A stretch of DNA of 64,000 bases from Cytobacillus oceanisediminis (GCF_003182355.1 NZ_QGTW01000008.1:1-64000); one strand, 5' to 3'; shown: positions 8,446 to 18,612, counted from the first letter of the stretch. Notes: generated by a model not told the origin, from the letters alone. Numbers and translations are program-made.

Positions 8446-8877
8446 TCAGAAAGAAAGCATCGCTCCCCGTTCGTCAAAAACAGAGTCCGGATTCCAGGCT
8501 AGCTCCCATAGATTATTTTCCGGATCTGCAAAATAAGCTGTGCGACCGCCCCAAAATGCGTCACTTGGTTCACGAAGAATTTTTCCGCCGGCTTCGCGGA
8601 TCAATTCTATTGTGGAATCGACTTCTTCAGGAGAATTTACGTTGATAGCGAGCGTAATATTATTGTAGGTACCTGATGAAGGCTTAATTTCAACTCCAGC
8701 ATCCTTCGCCAATTCCTCGACCGGGAATAATGACAGCAGGACACCCGCTGTTTTATAGACAGCATACTGATCCGAACTGATGCTTGTTTCTTCCCAGCCC
8801 AGCTTTTGATAAAAGCTCCTTAATGCAGGCAAATTAAATGCGCCTACCGTTACTAAACTAATTCTTTGCGGAACCAT
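8446..8877 (-). CDS. VOC-superfamily (glyoxalase/bleomycin-resistance-like) protein
   Basis: This 143-residue single vicinal-oxygen-chelate domain starts MVPQRISLVTVGAF. It has the paired beta-alpha-beta-beta-beta modules and the terminal 'AYFADPENNLWELAWNP' motif, whose Glu is a typical metal ligand. The start at 8875-8877 follows GGAGGT by seven bases; an upstream in-frame ATG at 8985 lacks a site and would add 36 low-quality residues. The substrate is unknown. It is a monocistronic gene. Confidence 0.8.
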   Translation of the reverse strand: MVPQRISLVTVGAFNLPALRSFYQKLGWEETSISSDQYAVYKTAGVLLSLFPVEELAKDAGVEIKPSSGTYNNITLAINVNSPEEVDSTIELIREAGGKILREPSDAFWGGRTAYFADPENNLWELAWNPDSVFDERGAMLSF

Positions 8878-8949
8878 ATCGATACCTCCTGGATTGTTTT
8901 TTGTATGTATTCGGCTCAAGAATGGTTTTTCCTTTATTTTTAGTGAGAT

Positions 8950-9090
8950 CTGGGTATGTACCTCAGTATTATTCGTTAAATTCATCCATTTGTTCGCAAG
9001 CTTGGCCTATTTATTCGCTAATTTTCCAGTTTTATTCGTAAATTCGGGCCAGTTACCCGCAAGTTATCACCGTTTATTCGTATAGTTCAC
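8950..9090. repeat. Short degenerate tandem repeat
   Basis: A unit of about 20-23 bp around TTTATTCGTAAATT recurs five to six times (TTATTCG/TTGTTCGCAAG/TTTATTCGCTAA/TTTATTCGTAAA/TTTATTCGTATAG). It fills the gap between the VOC and glutaredoxin genes. Confidence 0.5.
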
Positions 9091-9104
9091 ATTTACCGCT
9101 ACAA

Positions 9105-9136
9105 AAAAGGCCTGCTCACCATGTGAACAGGCCTTT
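9105..9136 (-). terminator. Terminator after the glutaredoxin gene
   Basis: The minus strand reads AAAGGCCTGTTCACATGGTGAGCAGGCCTTTTTTG: a 12-bp stem with T-run. Confidence 0.85.
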
Positions 9137-9145
9137 CTCTTTCGA

Positions 9146-9379
9146 TTATTGCTTTACATTTGCCATAATGCTGTTAGGGTCAAAACCAAGTACCCATTTG
9201 CCATTAACATTGATTTGCGGTACGCCCATTTGTCCAGTAGTTTCAACCAGCTTTTGCGCCTCTCTTTGGTCTTGCTGGACGTTTACCTCTTTGTAAGATA
9301 AACCTTGCTGATCCAGGAAGTTTTTCACCATTGTACAATAAGGACATGTGTTGGTTGTGTAAACAGTAATATCATTCAT
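9146..9379 (-). CDS. Glutaredoxin-family thiol oxidoreductase
   Basis: This is a 77-residue minimal thioredoxin-fold protein with the CPYC active site at residues 12-15 (TNTCPYCTMVKNF) and the cis-Pro segment GVPQINVNG followed by 'GFDPNSI'. It is expected to reduce disulfides or mixed disulfides in the cytoplasm, probably with bacillithiol or thioredoxin reductase as electron source in this lineage (inference). The start follows GAGGAGGAATTTAATC. Size and motif fit NrdH/glutaredoxin-like proteins; a ribonucleotide-reductase role cannot be shown without nrd genes nearby. Confidence 0.85.
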   Translation of the reverse strand: MNDITVYTTNTCPYCTMVKNFLDQQGLSYKEVNVQQDQREAQKLVETTGQMGVPQINVNGKWVLGFDPNSIMANVKQ

Positions 9380-9492
9380 GATTAAATTCCTCCTCTAAAC
9401 CGCTTCTTTTTATACCCACGATGGTATTTTAACTAAATAAAAAAACAATGTCAACACTAAATGACACTGCCTTTTTATTGATCATGGTTCCC

Positions 9493-10443
9493 TTATCCAT
9501 CTTCTTCAAACACTAGATCATTGCTTCTGATGGTCATTAAATCGTGGCGGTCATAGCTGTTTTGCATGAGCAGGCGCATAGCCTGTGCACGTATTGATTT
9601 TTCAATTATATTTCGGATATAGCGGCCATTTGAAAAGCTGTTTGGACTTAGAGTATTTTTTACAAAATGCAAATGCTCTCTCATCTTCTTTTCAGATTCA
9701 TGGCTTAACGAATATTCCCGCTCTTTTAGCATTCTCTGTCCAATTTCCATCAGCTGCTCGATTGAGTAGTCTGGGAAATCAACCACCAGCGGAAAACGGG
9801 AGTGGAGACCTGGATTTAAAGTGAGGAAATAATCCATTTCTCTGGAATACCCCGCTAAAATCAGGATGAACTCATGCTGGCGGTCCTCCATGTGTTTCAC
9901 AAGTGTGTCAATCGCTTCCTTGCCAAAATCCTTTTCTCCCCCTCTGCCCAAAGAATAGGCTTCATCGATGAACAGAATACCCCCTATTGCTTTTTTTACC
10001 AGATCCCTTGTTTTTTGGGCCGTATGCCCAATATATTCGCCGACGAGATCTGCCCGCTCGGCTTCAATTAGGTGCCCTTTTGATAACACATTCATTTTTT
10101 GAAAAAGCTTTCCTATTAATCGGGCAACCGTTGTTTTCCCGGTTCCCGGATTTCCTTTAAACATCATATGGAGTGCTTGTTTTCCTGCTTTCAGGCCGGC
10201 TTCTTCCCTCTTTTTATTAACATAAATCCATGCATAAATTTCCTTGATCATTTTCTTCATCTCTTCCATTCCTACAAGAGCGCCAAGTTCTTCCTCAATT
10301 TCTTTCAGGGCTGCATGCTCAGGCGGAATGGCCTTTGGAACCACTTGAGATTCTGGAAGTTCTTTTGTGTATGTTTTTCGCTTCTGTGAATTTAGCACGA
10401 TGCTGATTTGGCCGTTATTTTTCAAGCGAATCGGCTGGTCCAA
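9493..10443 (-). CDS. spoVK: Stage V sporulation protein K (CbxX/CfqX AAA ATPase)
   Basis: This 316-residue AAA ATPase carries Walker A GNPGTGKT (about 97-104) and Walker B 'ILFIDEAY' near residue 155, followed by the AAA sensor and C-terminal helical domain. SpoVK acts in the mother cell and is required for mature, resistant spores in B. subtilis. The length matches the B. subtilis protein (about 322). It lies between the glutaredoxin gene and hfq as in related genomes. No clear sigma-E promoter could be fixed in the 56 nt immediately upstream. Confidence 0.92.
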   Translation of the reverse strand: MDQPIRLKNNGQISIVLNSQKRKTYTKELPESQVVPKAIPPEHAALKEIEEELGALVGMEEMKKMIKEIYAWIYVNKKREEAGLKAGKQALHMMFKGNPGTGKTTVARLIGKLFQKMNVLSKGHLIEAERADLVGEYIGHTAQKTRDLVKKAIGGILFIDEAYSLGRGGEKDFGKEAIDTLVKHMEDRQHEFILILAGYSREMDYFLTLNPGLHSRFPLVVDFPDYSIEQLMEIGQRMLKEREYSLSHESEKKMREHLHFVKNTLSPNSFSNGRYIRNIIEKSIRAQAMRLLMQNSYDRHDLMTIRSNDLVFEEDG

Positions 10444-10624
10444 AAGCTATCACCTCACATTCTTAGGCACAGTATACGCTTAGAAGTAATCGTTGTGACA
10501 AAAGCCTATATGTTTCCGCCAGATTTCGGTTTTTAAAGCTAATTAACGACAATTTCCCGCTCTCTTCAGCAACAGTTGATACGGGGATGTCGTTTCATGC
10601 GGTTTCCCGAGAAATAAGGTGAAA

Positions 10625-10660
10625 CTTCCATCAGTGGAGGTTTTTCCCCACTGATGGAAG
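10625..10660 (-). repeat. Perfect 13-bp inverted repeat beside the second Bacillaceae-1-like RNA
   Basis: CTTCCATCAGTGG (10625-10637) is exactly complementary to CCACTGATGGAAG (10648-10660). On the minus strand it directly follows the two RNA hairpins and is followed by TTTCACCTTATTTC, so it may form the 3' end of that RNA. The rest of 10444-10624 shows no gene. Confidence 0.6.
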
Positions 10661-10666
10661 TCGAGG

Positions 10667-10725
10667 CCCGCAGGATGCGGGTCACTCAGACGTTGCCACA
10701 TGGATGTGGCGTCTTTAGTCTGAGT
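10667..10725 (-). ncRNA. Bacillaceae-1-like structured RNA, copy 2
   Basis: Read on the minus strand, hairpin 1 pairs ACTCAGAC with GTCTGAGT (10684-10691 / 10718-10725), with inner GCCAC/GTGGC. Hairpin 2 is CCCGC-ATCCT-GCGGG, with an exact RUCCU loop. Compared with copy 1, the outer stem changes from ATGCAGAC/GTCTGCAT to ACTCAGAC/GTCTGAGT and pairing is kept, which supports a functional RNA. Sequence 10726-10940 upstream contains a 60-codon TTG-start frame without convincing coding signal. Confidence 0.58.
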
Positions 10726-10948
10726 TCTTTAATCGGGCTTTTACAGGCAGTTGATCCCCACACTTAGCATTTTCTTTGGCCTCAATCAAACACTTAATGA
10801 GGCCCGTTAACGCGGGATAAATGGAAATGAAGCTTTTGAGCCCGGACAGAGGTCCGCCTTTAAACAGCGATACATTCCCATATCTATATGTATTCAAGCT
10901 ATAAGCATTTCATTAAAGGTTTTTGACTTTCACTGCAGATGGAAAAAT

Positions 10949-10982
10949 AAAAATAGCCCGCTTCCATCGAAGCAGGCTTTCT
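10949..10982 (-). terminator. Terminator after hfq
   Basis: The minus strand reads AGCCTGCTTCGATGGAAGCGGGCTATTTTTATTTTT: stem AGCCTGCTTC/GAAGCGGGCT plus T-run. Confidence 0.8.
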
Positions 10983-10999
10983 TTTTTAAACTGGATATA

Positions 11000-11233
11000 T
11001 TATTGCTGGTTATCCAAGTCCAGCTGAACATTGCGCTGTGGAACAAATGTAGAAATTGCATGCTTATAAACAAGCTGCTGTTTGCCTTCAGACTCAAATA
11101 AAACGGTGAAATTATCAAAGCCTTTAATTTGGCCTCTAATTTGGAATCCATTTAATAGGAATACGGTACAATTTGTATTGTCTTTGCGTAGCTGGTTAAG
11201 AACCTGATCTTGAATATTGATTGCTGATTTCAT
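11000..11233 (-). CDS. hfq: RNA chaperone Hfq
   Basis: This 77-residue Sm-like protein forms hexameric rings that bind small RNAs and U/A-rich mRNA tracts. Sm1 is seen in '[24 protein letters not shown]' (read 19-42) and Sm2 in '[13 protein letters not shown]', including the YKHAIS signature. It starts at ATG after AGAGGAGG. It follows miaA by 27 nt, the classic miaA-hfq pair, so the two are probably cotranscribed. Confidence 0.96.
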   Translation of the reverse strand: MKSAINIQDQVLNQLRKDNTNCTVFLLNGFQIRGQIKGFDNFTVLFESEGKQQLVYKHAISTFVPQRNVQLDLDNQQ

Positions 11234-11260
11234 AATAATCCTCCTCTTTTATCTCTATCA

Positions 11261-12223
11261 TTATGTATTCGATTTTATTTTCAGCTTTCCTTCAATATGA
11301 GCAGAAATTTCAGCGAATTTTTTTTCAAACTCATGAGGGTCTGCTGTATCGGACATATCAAACCATTCCACATTCATCTTGTTTCGAAACCAGGTTAGCT
11401 GCCTTTTTGCATATCTTCGTGAATTTTGCTTCAGATTTCCTATGGCATCTTCAAGGGAAACACGCCTATTGAAGTATTCATACAGCTCTTTGTACCCGAT
11501 GGCCTGAATGGACTGGCAATCCTTTAATCCCTGTTCATAAAGGGATTTCACCTCTTCCAGCAGCCCTTCCTTCATCATGATGTCGACACGCAGATTAATG
11601 CGTTCATACAATTTTTCCCGATCCATGGTTAGCCCGATCAGTGCAGTGTCATAAAGAAGTTCTGGGGCCTGGTTCTCCTGATAATCCGACATCGTTTTTC
11701 CTGTACAATGATAAATTTCCAGTGCCCGGATCACCCTGCGGATATTGTTGGGATGGATTTTGCTTCCGCTTTCCGGATCAATTGCCATAAGCTCTTTATA
11801 AAGCGCTTCGTTTCCTTCCCCTTCCGCTCGTTCCTCGAGCTTCTGTCTGAACTCGTCATCTGAAGGAGCATCCGAAAATTGATAATCGTAAATGACTGAC
11901 TGAATATATAACCCGGTGCCCCCTACGATCATCGGAAGTTTGCCTCTGGAAGTGATGTCAGAGATTTTTCTGCGGACCAGTTCCTGGAACTCTGCTGCAG
12001 AAAAAGGGTCTTCCGGATTTTTGATATCAATTAGATGATGTGGAATACCTTTCATTTCTTCTTTTGTAATCTTGGCGGTGCCTATATCCATGCTTTTATA
12101 AATCTGCATGGAATCGCCGCTGATAATTTCAGCATTAAACCTTTTTGCGAGGAGAATGCTTAATTTAGTTTTCCCGACTGCTGTAGGGCCAATCAGCACT
12201 ACAAGCTTTTCTTTTTCACTCAT
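11261..12223 (-). CDS. miaA: tRNA dimethylallyltransferase
   Basis: This 320-residue enzyme adds a dimethylallyl group from DMAPP to A37 of tRNAs reading UNN codons, making i6A. The P-loop is GPTAVGKTKLS (about 12-22), followed by 'ISGDSMQIYKSMDIGTAK' and the 'VGGTGLYIQSVIYD' motif. C-terminal 'SRRYAKRQLTWFRNK' is the tRNA-binding family signature. Its product is the substrate for MiaB, encoded at 23634-25181. It lies upstream of hfq in the same direction and divergent from mreBH. Confidence 0.95.
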   Translation of the reverse strand: MSEKEKLVVLIGPTAVGKTKLSILLAKRFNAEIISGDSMQIYKSMDIGTAKITKEEMKGIPHHLIDIKNPEDPFSAAEFQELVRRKISDITSRGKLPMIVGGTGLYIQSVIYDYQFSDAPSDDEFRQKLEERAEGEGNEALYKELMAIDPESGSKIHPNNIRRVIRALEIYHCTGKTMSDYQENQAPELLYDTALIGLTMDREKLYERINLRVDIMMKEGLLEEVKSLYEQGLKDCQSIQAIGYKELYEYFNRRVSLEDAIGNLKQNSRRYAKRQLTWFRNKMNVEWFDMSDTADPHEFEKKFAEISAHIEGKLKIKSNT

Positions 12224-12420
12224 CTGTTCACTGCCTTTACTGCTGTTCTATTTAATATCCTACCATAAGGAAGGAAAATTTTTCAGGTATCATCTTCCCA
12301 TTCTTAATAAAAACAGAACATCTAAGCAGTATAAACAGAATTCTTTCTTCCTATTCGACATGTTTCCTAAAATTTTCATGAAAGATTACATTTTTTTAAC
12401 GATTCCATAACAAACAAAGG

Positions 12421-12460
12421 TTGACCCCCAAATTCATGTTAATTTATTAGAAGGTTATAT
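12421..12460 (+). promoter_or_regulatory. Possible SigI-type promoter of mreBH
   Basis: GACCCCCAA at 12423-12431 resembles the ACCCCC -35 box described for SigI genes in B. subtilis, of which mreBH is one. The expected CGAA -10 element is not clear (AGAA at 12449-12452). A sigma-A reading (TTGACC with TTATTA or TATTAG) is also possible. Confidence 0.4.
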
Positions 12461-12495
12461 TGTGACTTTATAAATTGAAAATAGGTGAATAATTC

Positions 12496-13503
12496 ATGAT
12501 AAATACATCTGAAATTGGTATTGATTTAGGAACAGCAAACATCCTTGTTTATAGTAAAACAAAGGGGATTATCTTAAACGAACCTTCTGTTGTTGCAATT
12601 GACACAGAAACGAAAAAAGTGTTAGCAGTTGGTAAAGAAGCCAAAGAAATGATCGGTAAAACACCAGGACGTATTATCGCGATCCGTCCTCTTAAAGATG
12701 GGGTTATTGCTGATTATGATACAACGACAGAAATGCTTCGCCAAGTCATGAGAAAAGCATCGAAAAAAGTCGGATTTGCGATCAGAAAGCCTAACGTAGT
12801 TGTTTGTACTCCTTCTGGTTCTACCTCCGTTGAAAGAAGAGCGATTCAGGACGCGGTACGAAATGCTGGGGCAAAAAAGGTCCATCTTATTGAAGAACCG
12901 GTAGCAGCTGCAATCGGTGCAGGTATGCCGGTTGATGAGCCGGTTGCAAACGTCGTTGTAGATATTGGCGGCGGTTCTACTGAAGTAGCCATCATCTCCT
13001 TTGGCGGCGTTGTAGCTTGCCACTCCATCCGCATCGGCGGCGACAGACTCGATGATGACATCATTCAGCATGTACGCAAAGAATACAATGTTCTTATTGG
13101 CGAAAGAACAGCTGAACAAATTAAAGTGGAAATCGGCTATGCATTAATTGACCATGAAGAATTGACAATGGACGTACGCGGCCGTGACCTTGTGACCGGT
13201 TTGCCAAAAACGATCACACTGTCTTCATACGAAATTCGTGATGCAATGAAGGAAGCTCTCCTTCATATTCTGGAAGCAATTCGTGCCACTTTAGAGGACA
13301 GCCCTGCCGAACTGAGCGGTGACATTGTTGACCGAGGTGTTATCTTATCCGGCGGCGGCGCCCTTCTTAACGGCATGCAGGATTGGCTATCACAAGAAAT
13401 CGTCGTGCCCGTTCACCTTGCTCCAAACCCCCTTGAATCTGTAGCGGTTGGAACAGGGGTTGCTTTAAAATATATTGATAAGCTGCATACATTGGTAAGA
13501 TAA
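12496..13503 (+). CDS. mreBH: Actin-like cell-shape protein MreBH
   Basis: This 335-residue MreB-family ATPase polymerises under the membrane and directs lateral wall synthesis; in B. subtilis MreBH also guides the hydrolase LytE. Actin phosphate-1 motif '[15 protein letters not shown]' (about 7-21), '[15 protein letters not shown]' (phosphate-2) and '[14 protein letters not shown]' (adenosine) are all present. The length equals B. subtilis MreBH exactly and the sequence is closer to MreBH than to MreB or Mbl. AGGTGA precedes the ATG. It is on the plus strand, divergent from miaA. Confidence 0.92.
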   Translation: MINTSEIGIDLGTANILVYSKTKGIILNEPSVVAIDTETKKVLAVGKEAKEMIGKTPGRIIAIRPLKDGVIADYDTTTEMLRQVMRKASKKVGFAIRKPNVVVCTPSGSTSVERRAIQDAVRNAGAKKVHLIEEPVAAAIGAGMPVDEPVANVVVDIGGGSTEVAIISFGGVVACHSIRIGGDRLDDDIIQHVRKEYNVLIGERTAEQIKVEIGYALIDHEELTMDVRGRDLVTGLPKTITLSSYEIRDAMKEALLHILEAIRATLEDSPAELSGDIVDRGVILSGGGALLNGMQDWLSQEIVVPVHLAPNPLESVAVGTGVALKYIDKLHTLVR

Positions 13504-13514
13504 TTTAAAGGAAG

Positions 13515-13547
13515 AGCACCCATTTTGCGAAATGAGTGCTTTTTTTA
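13515..13547 (+). terminator. Terminator after mreBH
   Basis: AGCACCCATTT-tgcg-AAATGAGTGCTTTTTTT: stem and T-run directly after the stop. Confidence 0.85.
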
Positions 13548-13599
13548 TTTAGAGCACTTTTCTTTGTTAGGTATATGGAGAAACGGGATCTAATCCCAG

Positions 13600-13870
13600 G
13601 GGGAAGAGCCAGTGAACGGTTTAACCGTGAACCAGTCGGGTGAATAATGCCGGTGAACTGGGGATTTTGCTTCTAATCGGAACTAACTGGGTACAATAGT
13701 GCCGGTGAACTCGGGAATTGCCTTCTAATCGGGCGCTTTAGGGCCGATGAACTGGGGATTTGCCTTCTATTCGGCACTATTCGCTCAGAATAATGCCAGT
13801 GATCCTGAAAATTGGCTTCAAATCGTAATTAATCGGCGCAATAATGTCGGTGAATTTGAGGATATGCCCA
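13600..13870. repeat. Degenerate ~57-bp tandem repeat between mreBH and mutL
   Basis: A unit resembling GCCGGTGAACTGGGGATT followed by TGCCTTCTAATCGG and a short variable part recurs about four to five times, e.g. near 13648, 13700, 13745 and 13795. There are no open frames of interest; the gap 13504-14073 otherwise holds only the two terminators. Confidence 0.65.
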
Positions 13871-14036
13871 TTTTTGCTTTTCAAAATCATTTTATGAAGT
13901 AAATCATACCGATTAACTACTATTTGCCTATAACACTACACTCTTCGTCGGTAACCATTTGATTTTTCGTACATATGGTGATTTGTTTGCCTCATAACTC
14001 CGTTGATTAGTTTACATAATATCTTTATCGTCACCA

Positions 14037-14069
14037 CAAAAAACGCCAAACCCATTCGGGTTCGACGTC
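14037..14069 (-). terminator. Terminator after mutL
   Basis: The minus strand reads GACGTCGAACCCGAATGGG then TTTGGCGTTTTTTGTG; paired arms and T-run just past the mutL stop. Confidence 0.75.
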
Positions 14070-14073
14070 TTCT

Positions 14074-15978
14074 CTACATTACCCTTTTGAACATTTTCTC
14101 CATTTCATAAGTGGAGTAATGAATAATAATCGGGCGGCCATGCGGGCATGTGAACGGATCGGATGTCCGGCGCAATTCATCCAGGAGTGCCTGAATTTCA
14201 TCATTGCGCAGGTGCTGGTTCGCTTTAATAGAGGCTTTGCAGCTCATCATGATAGCTGCTTCCTCTCGCAGCTTTTTAATATCGACTCTCTTCATTGCTA
14301 AAAGCTGTTCAATCATATCCTCAATGATTTCCTGTTCCTCGCCTTTTGGCAGCCATTGGGGATGAGAGCGGACAATAAAGCTGTTATGGCCAAACGGCTC
14401 CAGGAAGACTCCGACTTTCTCAAGCTCACCTTTATGTTCATCTATTTTTATATAATCGTCAGTCGAGTATTCAAACGTCAGCGGAATAAGCATTTCCTGC
14501 AATTCGCTTTCAACCTGGCCGACTTTTTCTTTGAAGTACTCATACTTGATCCGCTCCTGGGCGGCGTGCTGATCAATAATATACAAACCTCTATCATTTT
14601 GGGCAAAGATATACGTCCCATGCATTTGTCCGATTGGATAAAGCGGCGGAACCCTGGATGGTTCCTGCTCTTTAGGAGGCTCGGCAAAAAATGAATTTAA
14701 ACCTGCGGCCCCCGGCTCTTCTTGCTTGAACAGATGCTGATCTTCTATTTCTGGATTGTCAAAAACAGGCTTTTCCTCCGGCTGAGTTTCCTGAGTAGTA
14801 AGAGGGTCATGGAACACCGCATCAAGAGAAAAACTCCTCGGGCTATCCTGAACAATCTCTTCCCTCTTTTCACGAACATAAGAAGGAACAGGTTCAGGCC
14901 GCTCTTCCTTCTCCGGCAAGTGATCCAGCTCAAGAGCAGTCTGTTCCGACTTAGGCTTCATGGCCTTCGGCTGTGTAAATCCGGAAGGAATCAATTCCTG
15001 CTTTTTAAACGCTGCCTTTAAAGCGCCTGAAACCAGTTCATTCAATTCATGCTCCTTGCTGAGGCGCACTTCCATTTTGGAGGGATGGACATTGACGTCA
15101 ACAAGCAGCGGATCCATTTCAATATTCAACAGCACTATGGGATAGCGTCCAATTGGCAGAAGGGTATGATAGCCTTCCTGGATCGCCTTTGCAAGCGAAT
15201 AGTTTTTAATAAATCGGCCGTTAATCATAGTGGAGATATAATTGCGTGATGCTCTTGTAATCTCCGGCAATGCTGCATAGCCGCTAATTTTAAAATCAAG
15301 TGAGCTCGTTTCGATTGGAACCATCTTTTTTACGATGTTCAGCCCATAAATCGCTGCTAGCACCTGTCGGACATCGCCGTTTCCGTTCGTCTGCAGCAGT
15401 TTGCGGTCATTATGGATCAGGCGGATGGCGACCTCGGGGTGGGCAAGCGCCAGCCGGTTCACCACATCGGTTATATTGCCTAGCTCGGTGTGGATCGTCT
15501 TCATATATTTCAGGCGGGCCGGCGTGTTGAAAAATAAATCCGTCACAGTCAGGTCCGTCCCTTTTCTGCCGGGCGCTTTTTCCATCACATCGACCTTGCC
15601 GCCTTCAATTATGACGCGGGTACCTGCTTCCCCTGTGGAGGTTTTCATCTCGATCCGGGAAACGGACGCAATACTCGGCAATGCCTCGCCGCGGAATCCA
15701 AGCGTGCGGATGCGGAAAAGGTCATTTTCATCTTTTATTTTACTTGTGGCATGACGATGAAAAGCATTAAGGACATCATCTTCTTCAATTCCGTCGCCGT
15801 TATCAATGATTCGGATTTTTGCCAGCCCGGCTTCTTCCACTTCAATTTCAATTATTTTGCTTCCGGCATCAATCGAGTTCTCCATCAATTCTTTAACTAC
15901 TGATGCAGGCCGCTCAACCACCTCACCGGCTGCAATTTTATTTGAAAGCGAGTCATCCAGCTGTATGATTTTCCCCAT
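14074..15978 (-). CDS. mutL: DNA mismatch repair endonuclease MutL
   Basis: This 634-residue protein couples MutS mismatch recognition to strand incision. The N-terminal GHKL ATPase shows '[14 protein letters not shown]', '[10 protein letters not shown]' and '[11 protein letters not shown]'. A charged linker (about 340-440) precedes the C-terminal dimerisation/endonuclease domain. That domain has the metal motif [14 protein letters not shown] and 'CPHGRP', so this is the nicking type of MutL found in bacteria without MutH. The start follows mutS by 18 nt, indicating a mutSL operon. Confidence 0.96.
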   Translation of the reverse strand: MGKIIQLDDSLSNKIAAGEVVERPASVVKELMENSIDAGSKIIEIEVEEAGLAKIRIIDNGDGIEEDDVLNAFHRHATSKIKDENDLFRIRTLGFRGEALPSIASVSRIEMKTSTGEAGTRVIIEGGKVDVMEKAPGRKGTDLTVTDLFFNTPARLKYMKTIHTELGNITDVVNRLALAHPEVAIRLIHNDRKLLQTNGNGDVRQVLAAIYGLNIVKKMVPIETSSLDFKISGYAALPEITRASRNYISTMINGRFIKNYSLAKAIQEGYHTLLPIGRYPIVLLNIEMDPLLVDVNVHPSKMEVRLSKEHELNELVSGALKAAFKKQELIPSGFTQPKAMKPKSEQTALELDHLPEKEERPEPVPSYVREKREEIVQDSPRSFSLDAVFHDPLTTQETQPEEKPVFDNPEIEDQHLFKQEEPGAAGLNSFFAEPPKEQEPSRVPPLYPIGQMHGTYIFAQNDRGLYIIDQHAAQERIKYEYFKEKVGQVESELQEMLIPLTFEYSTDDYIKIDEHKGELEKVGVFLEPFGHNSFIVRSHPQWLPKGEEQEIIEDMIEQLLAMKRVDIKKLREEAAIMMSCKASIKANQHLRNDEIQALLDELRRTSDPFTCPHGRPIIIHYSTYEMEKMFKRVM

Positions 15979-15996
15979 TTCGTCACCACCTGTTTA

Positions 15997-18612
15997 TTAG
16001 TTCTTTAGTTTTTTGTGCAGCTCATACAATATATTTAACGCCTGCATTGGCGTCATATCAAGAATATCGAGGCCTTTCACTTTTTCGATTATCTTCTTTT
16101 CCCTGGAGCTGAACGGCGGTTTTTTCACATCATCCGGCTCTTCAAAGAATGATAATTGGGCAGCAGGCTCTTCTGCTTTTTCAGCAGCAGGTGTTTGAAT
16201 TTCCTGCCGGGGAACATTATTTGCCTCGGCATCTTTGGACTCAAGACCAGTAAGAATTTCATTCGCTCTTACAATCAGCTCATTCGGCAGCTCGGCAAGC
16301 TGGGCAACATGTATCCCGTAGCTCTTATCAGCTGCTCCTTCTTTAATTTTATGAAGGAAGACAACCCGGCCATTTTGCTCGACCGCACTGACATGGATGT
16401 TTTTCACCTTGTGCAGTTCTTCCTCCAGCACCGTCAACTCATGATAGTGCGTAGAAAATAATGTCTTAGCACCTATGCGGTTATGGATATATTCGATAAT
16501 AGCCTGTGCCAATGCCATTCCATCATAGGTCGAAGTACCACGGCCGATTTCGTCAAATAAAATCAAGCTATTTTGAGTAGCATTCACAATGGCATTTCTT
16601 GCTTCAAGCATCTCGACCATGAATGTACTTTGGCCTGAAATCAGGTCATCTGCAGCCCCAATTCTTGTAAATACCTGGTCAAAGATTGGCAGAACTGCTT
16701 CTGAAGCAGGCACGTAGCAGCCGATCTGCGCTAAAATAGCAGTGAGCGCGATTTGACGCATATACGTGCTTTTACCAGACATATTCGGCCCCGTAATCAG
16801 CAGCATTTCCCGATCTGCATCCATGTAACAGTCATTTGGCACATATTCCTGTGCATTCATGACCTTCTCAACCACTGGATGGCGGCCATCTTTTATATAA
16901 ACTCTTCTTTCGTCTGAAAAAGCTGGTTTGGTGTAATGCCTTTGCTCACTGACAGCGGCAAAGCACTGCAATACATCCAGCTCACTTACCGTTTTAGCCA
17001 GCTTTTGCAATCTAGGAATATATTCTTTTACATACTCGCGAACATTGGTAAACAGCTCATACTCAAGCTCAACACACTTTTCCTGTGCCTGGAGGATAAG
17101 CGCTTCTTTTTCTTTCAATTCAGGTGTGATGAATCTTTCCGCATTTGTCAGCGTCTGCTTGCGTTCGTATTGCCCTTCCTTCAAAAGATGCAAATTGGAA
17201 CGCGTTACTTCAATATAATAGCCGAAAACGCGGTTAAAGCCGATTTTTAAGGACTTAATACCTGTTTTCTCCCGCTCCTGCTTCTCAAGCTGTGCGATCC
17301 AGGTTTTCCCGTTCCTGCTGGCATCACGGTATTGATCCAATTCTTCGTGGTAGCCATCCTGAATGATATTGCCGTCTTTAAGTGAAAGTGGAGGATTTTC
17401 CATGATTGCACATTCGAGCGTATCAGCTACCTCTTCACAGGCATCCAGCCGTTCAGCAAGTATAACTGCCTCATCATTTGGCAGCACGCTGACCATTTCT
17501 TTTAAAATAGGAATCTGCTGAAGCGACCGTTTAAGCTGCACCAAATCGCGGGCATTCACATTTCCGAACGCCACCCTACCGGCAAGGCGCTCAAGATCAT
17601 AGACTTCCTTCAGCTTTTCCCGGATTTCTTCGCGTTCAAAATAAGAGCCGATTAATGTTTCCACAATGGAATGGCGGCGCTTGATTTCTTTTTCATTAAT
17701 AAGCGGCCTGTCAATCCATTGCTTTAAAAGCCTTCCGCCCATAGCCGTCTTTGTTTCATCCAACAGCCAAAGCAGTGAGCCTTTCTTCCCTTTGCTTCGA
17801 ATCGTTTCCGTCAGCTCCAAGTTCTTTTTGGAAAAATAGTCGATCTTCATATATTGGTTGATTTGATAAGTAGCTACTTTTTGAAGATGACCAAGACTTC
17901 TTTTTTGAGTCCGATACAGATAGTTTATTAATCTGGACGATGTGAGTCTAAGCTTTTCCTGATTTAGGTCTGAAAGCAGGTTTTCAAAAGATTCGCGAAT
18001 CTCGCAATCTTCCTCAAATGAAATGGCCATGACAGAACACTCTTTCATTTTCCGCTGCCATTCTCCGTTAAAATCGGAAGAAATAACGACTTCCTTTGCG
18101 CCTGACAATGACAGCTCATTTAATACTTCTTCAAAACCGCCGCTTAGCATCGTTACCTTCGTTTCCCCAGTAGATAAATCATTTGTGGCAAACCCAAACG
18201 TTTCATCCTCAAAAAAAGAGATAGAGGCAATATAATTATTCTCTTTTTCCTGAAGGCCTTTTCCTTCCATCATTGTCCCAGGCGTAATCAGCTGGACAAC
18301 TTCCCTCCGCACTACGCCTTTAGCCTGCTTGGGATCCTCTGTCTGCTCGCAGATTGCGACTTTATAGCCTTTTTCGATCAGTTGTTCAATATAGACCGGT
18401 GCCGAATGATACGGAACTCCGCACATCGGAATCCGCTCTTCCGTACCGCCTTCCCGGCTGGTTAATGTGATTTCCAGTTCCTGCGATGCCTTAAGCGCAT
18501 CATCAAAGAACATTTCATAAAAATCGCCCAGGCGAAAAAATAAAAAGGCATCCTGGTATTCTGCCTTTACTCGTAAATATTGCTGTATCATAGGCGTGTA
18601 TGCTGCTGCCAT
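15997..18612 (-). CDS. mutS: DNA mismatch recognition ATPase MutS
   Basis: The protein has 871 residues from the preferred start. The N-terminal mismatch-binding motif is '[15 protein letters not shown]' with the Phe-x-Glu pair; the C-terminal ABC-type ATPase has '[13 protein letters not shown]', '[12 protein letters not shown]' and 'STHYHEL'. The last residues ('[19 protein letters not shown]') form the tetramer/beta-clamp tail region. I chose ATG at 18610-18612 because GGAGGA lies five bases upstream and the product begins [13 protein letters not shown] like homologues; an in-frame TTG at 18630 would run through that binding site. Confidence 0.96.
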   Translation of the reverse strand: MAAAYTPMIQQYLRVKAEYQDAFLFFRLGDFYEMFFDDALKASQELEITLTSREGGTEERIPMCGVPYHSAPVYIEQLIEKGYKVAICEQTEDPKQAKGVVRREVVQLITPGTMMEGKGLQEKENNYIASISFFEDETFGFATNDLSTGETKVTMLSGGFEEVLNELSLSGAKEVVISSDFNGEWQRKMKECSVMAISFEEDCEIRESFENLLSDLNQEKLRLTSSRLINYLYRTQKRSLGHLQKVATYQINQYMKIDYFSKKNLELTETIRSKGKKGSLLWLLDETKTAMGGRLLKQWIDRPLINEKEIKRRHSIVETLIGSYFEREEIREKLKEVYDLERLAGRVAFGNVNARDLVQLKRSLQQIPILKEMVSVLPNDEAVILAERLDACEEVADTLECAIMENPPLSLKDGNIIQDGYHEELDQYRDASRNGKTWIAQLEKQEREKTGIKSLKIGFNRVFGYYIEVTRSNLHLLKEGQYERKQTLTNAERFITPELKEKEALILQAQEKCVELEYELFTNVREYVKEYIPRLQKLAKTVSELDVLQCFAAVSEQRHYTKPAFSDERRVYIKDGRHPVVEKVMNAQEYVPNDCYMDADREMLLITGPNMSGKSTYMRQIALTAILAQIGCYVPASEAVLPIFDQVFTRIGAADDLISGQSTFMVEMLEARNAIVNATQNSLILFDEIGRGTSTYDGMALAQAIIEYIHNRIGAKTLFSTHYHELTVLEEELHKVKNIHVSAVEQNGRVVFLHKIKEGAADKSYGIHVAQLAELPNELIVRANEILTGLESKDAEANNVPRQEIQTPAAEKAEEPAAQLSFFEEPDDVKKPPFSSREKKIIEKVKGLDILDMTPMQALNILYELHKKLKN

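Noticed and set aside
10715-10897. 60-codon minus-strand frame with a TTG start
   Set aside because: It has no ribosome site and its end lies inside the structured RNA element; it is better explained as sequence attached to that element.
12622-13119. 165-codon minus frame opposite mreBH
   Set aside because: It is a shadow of a strongly conserved gene and has no start signals.
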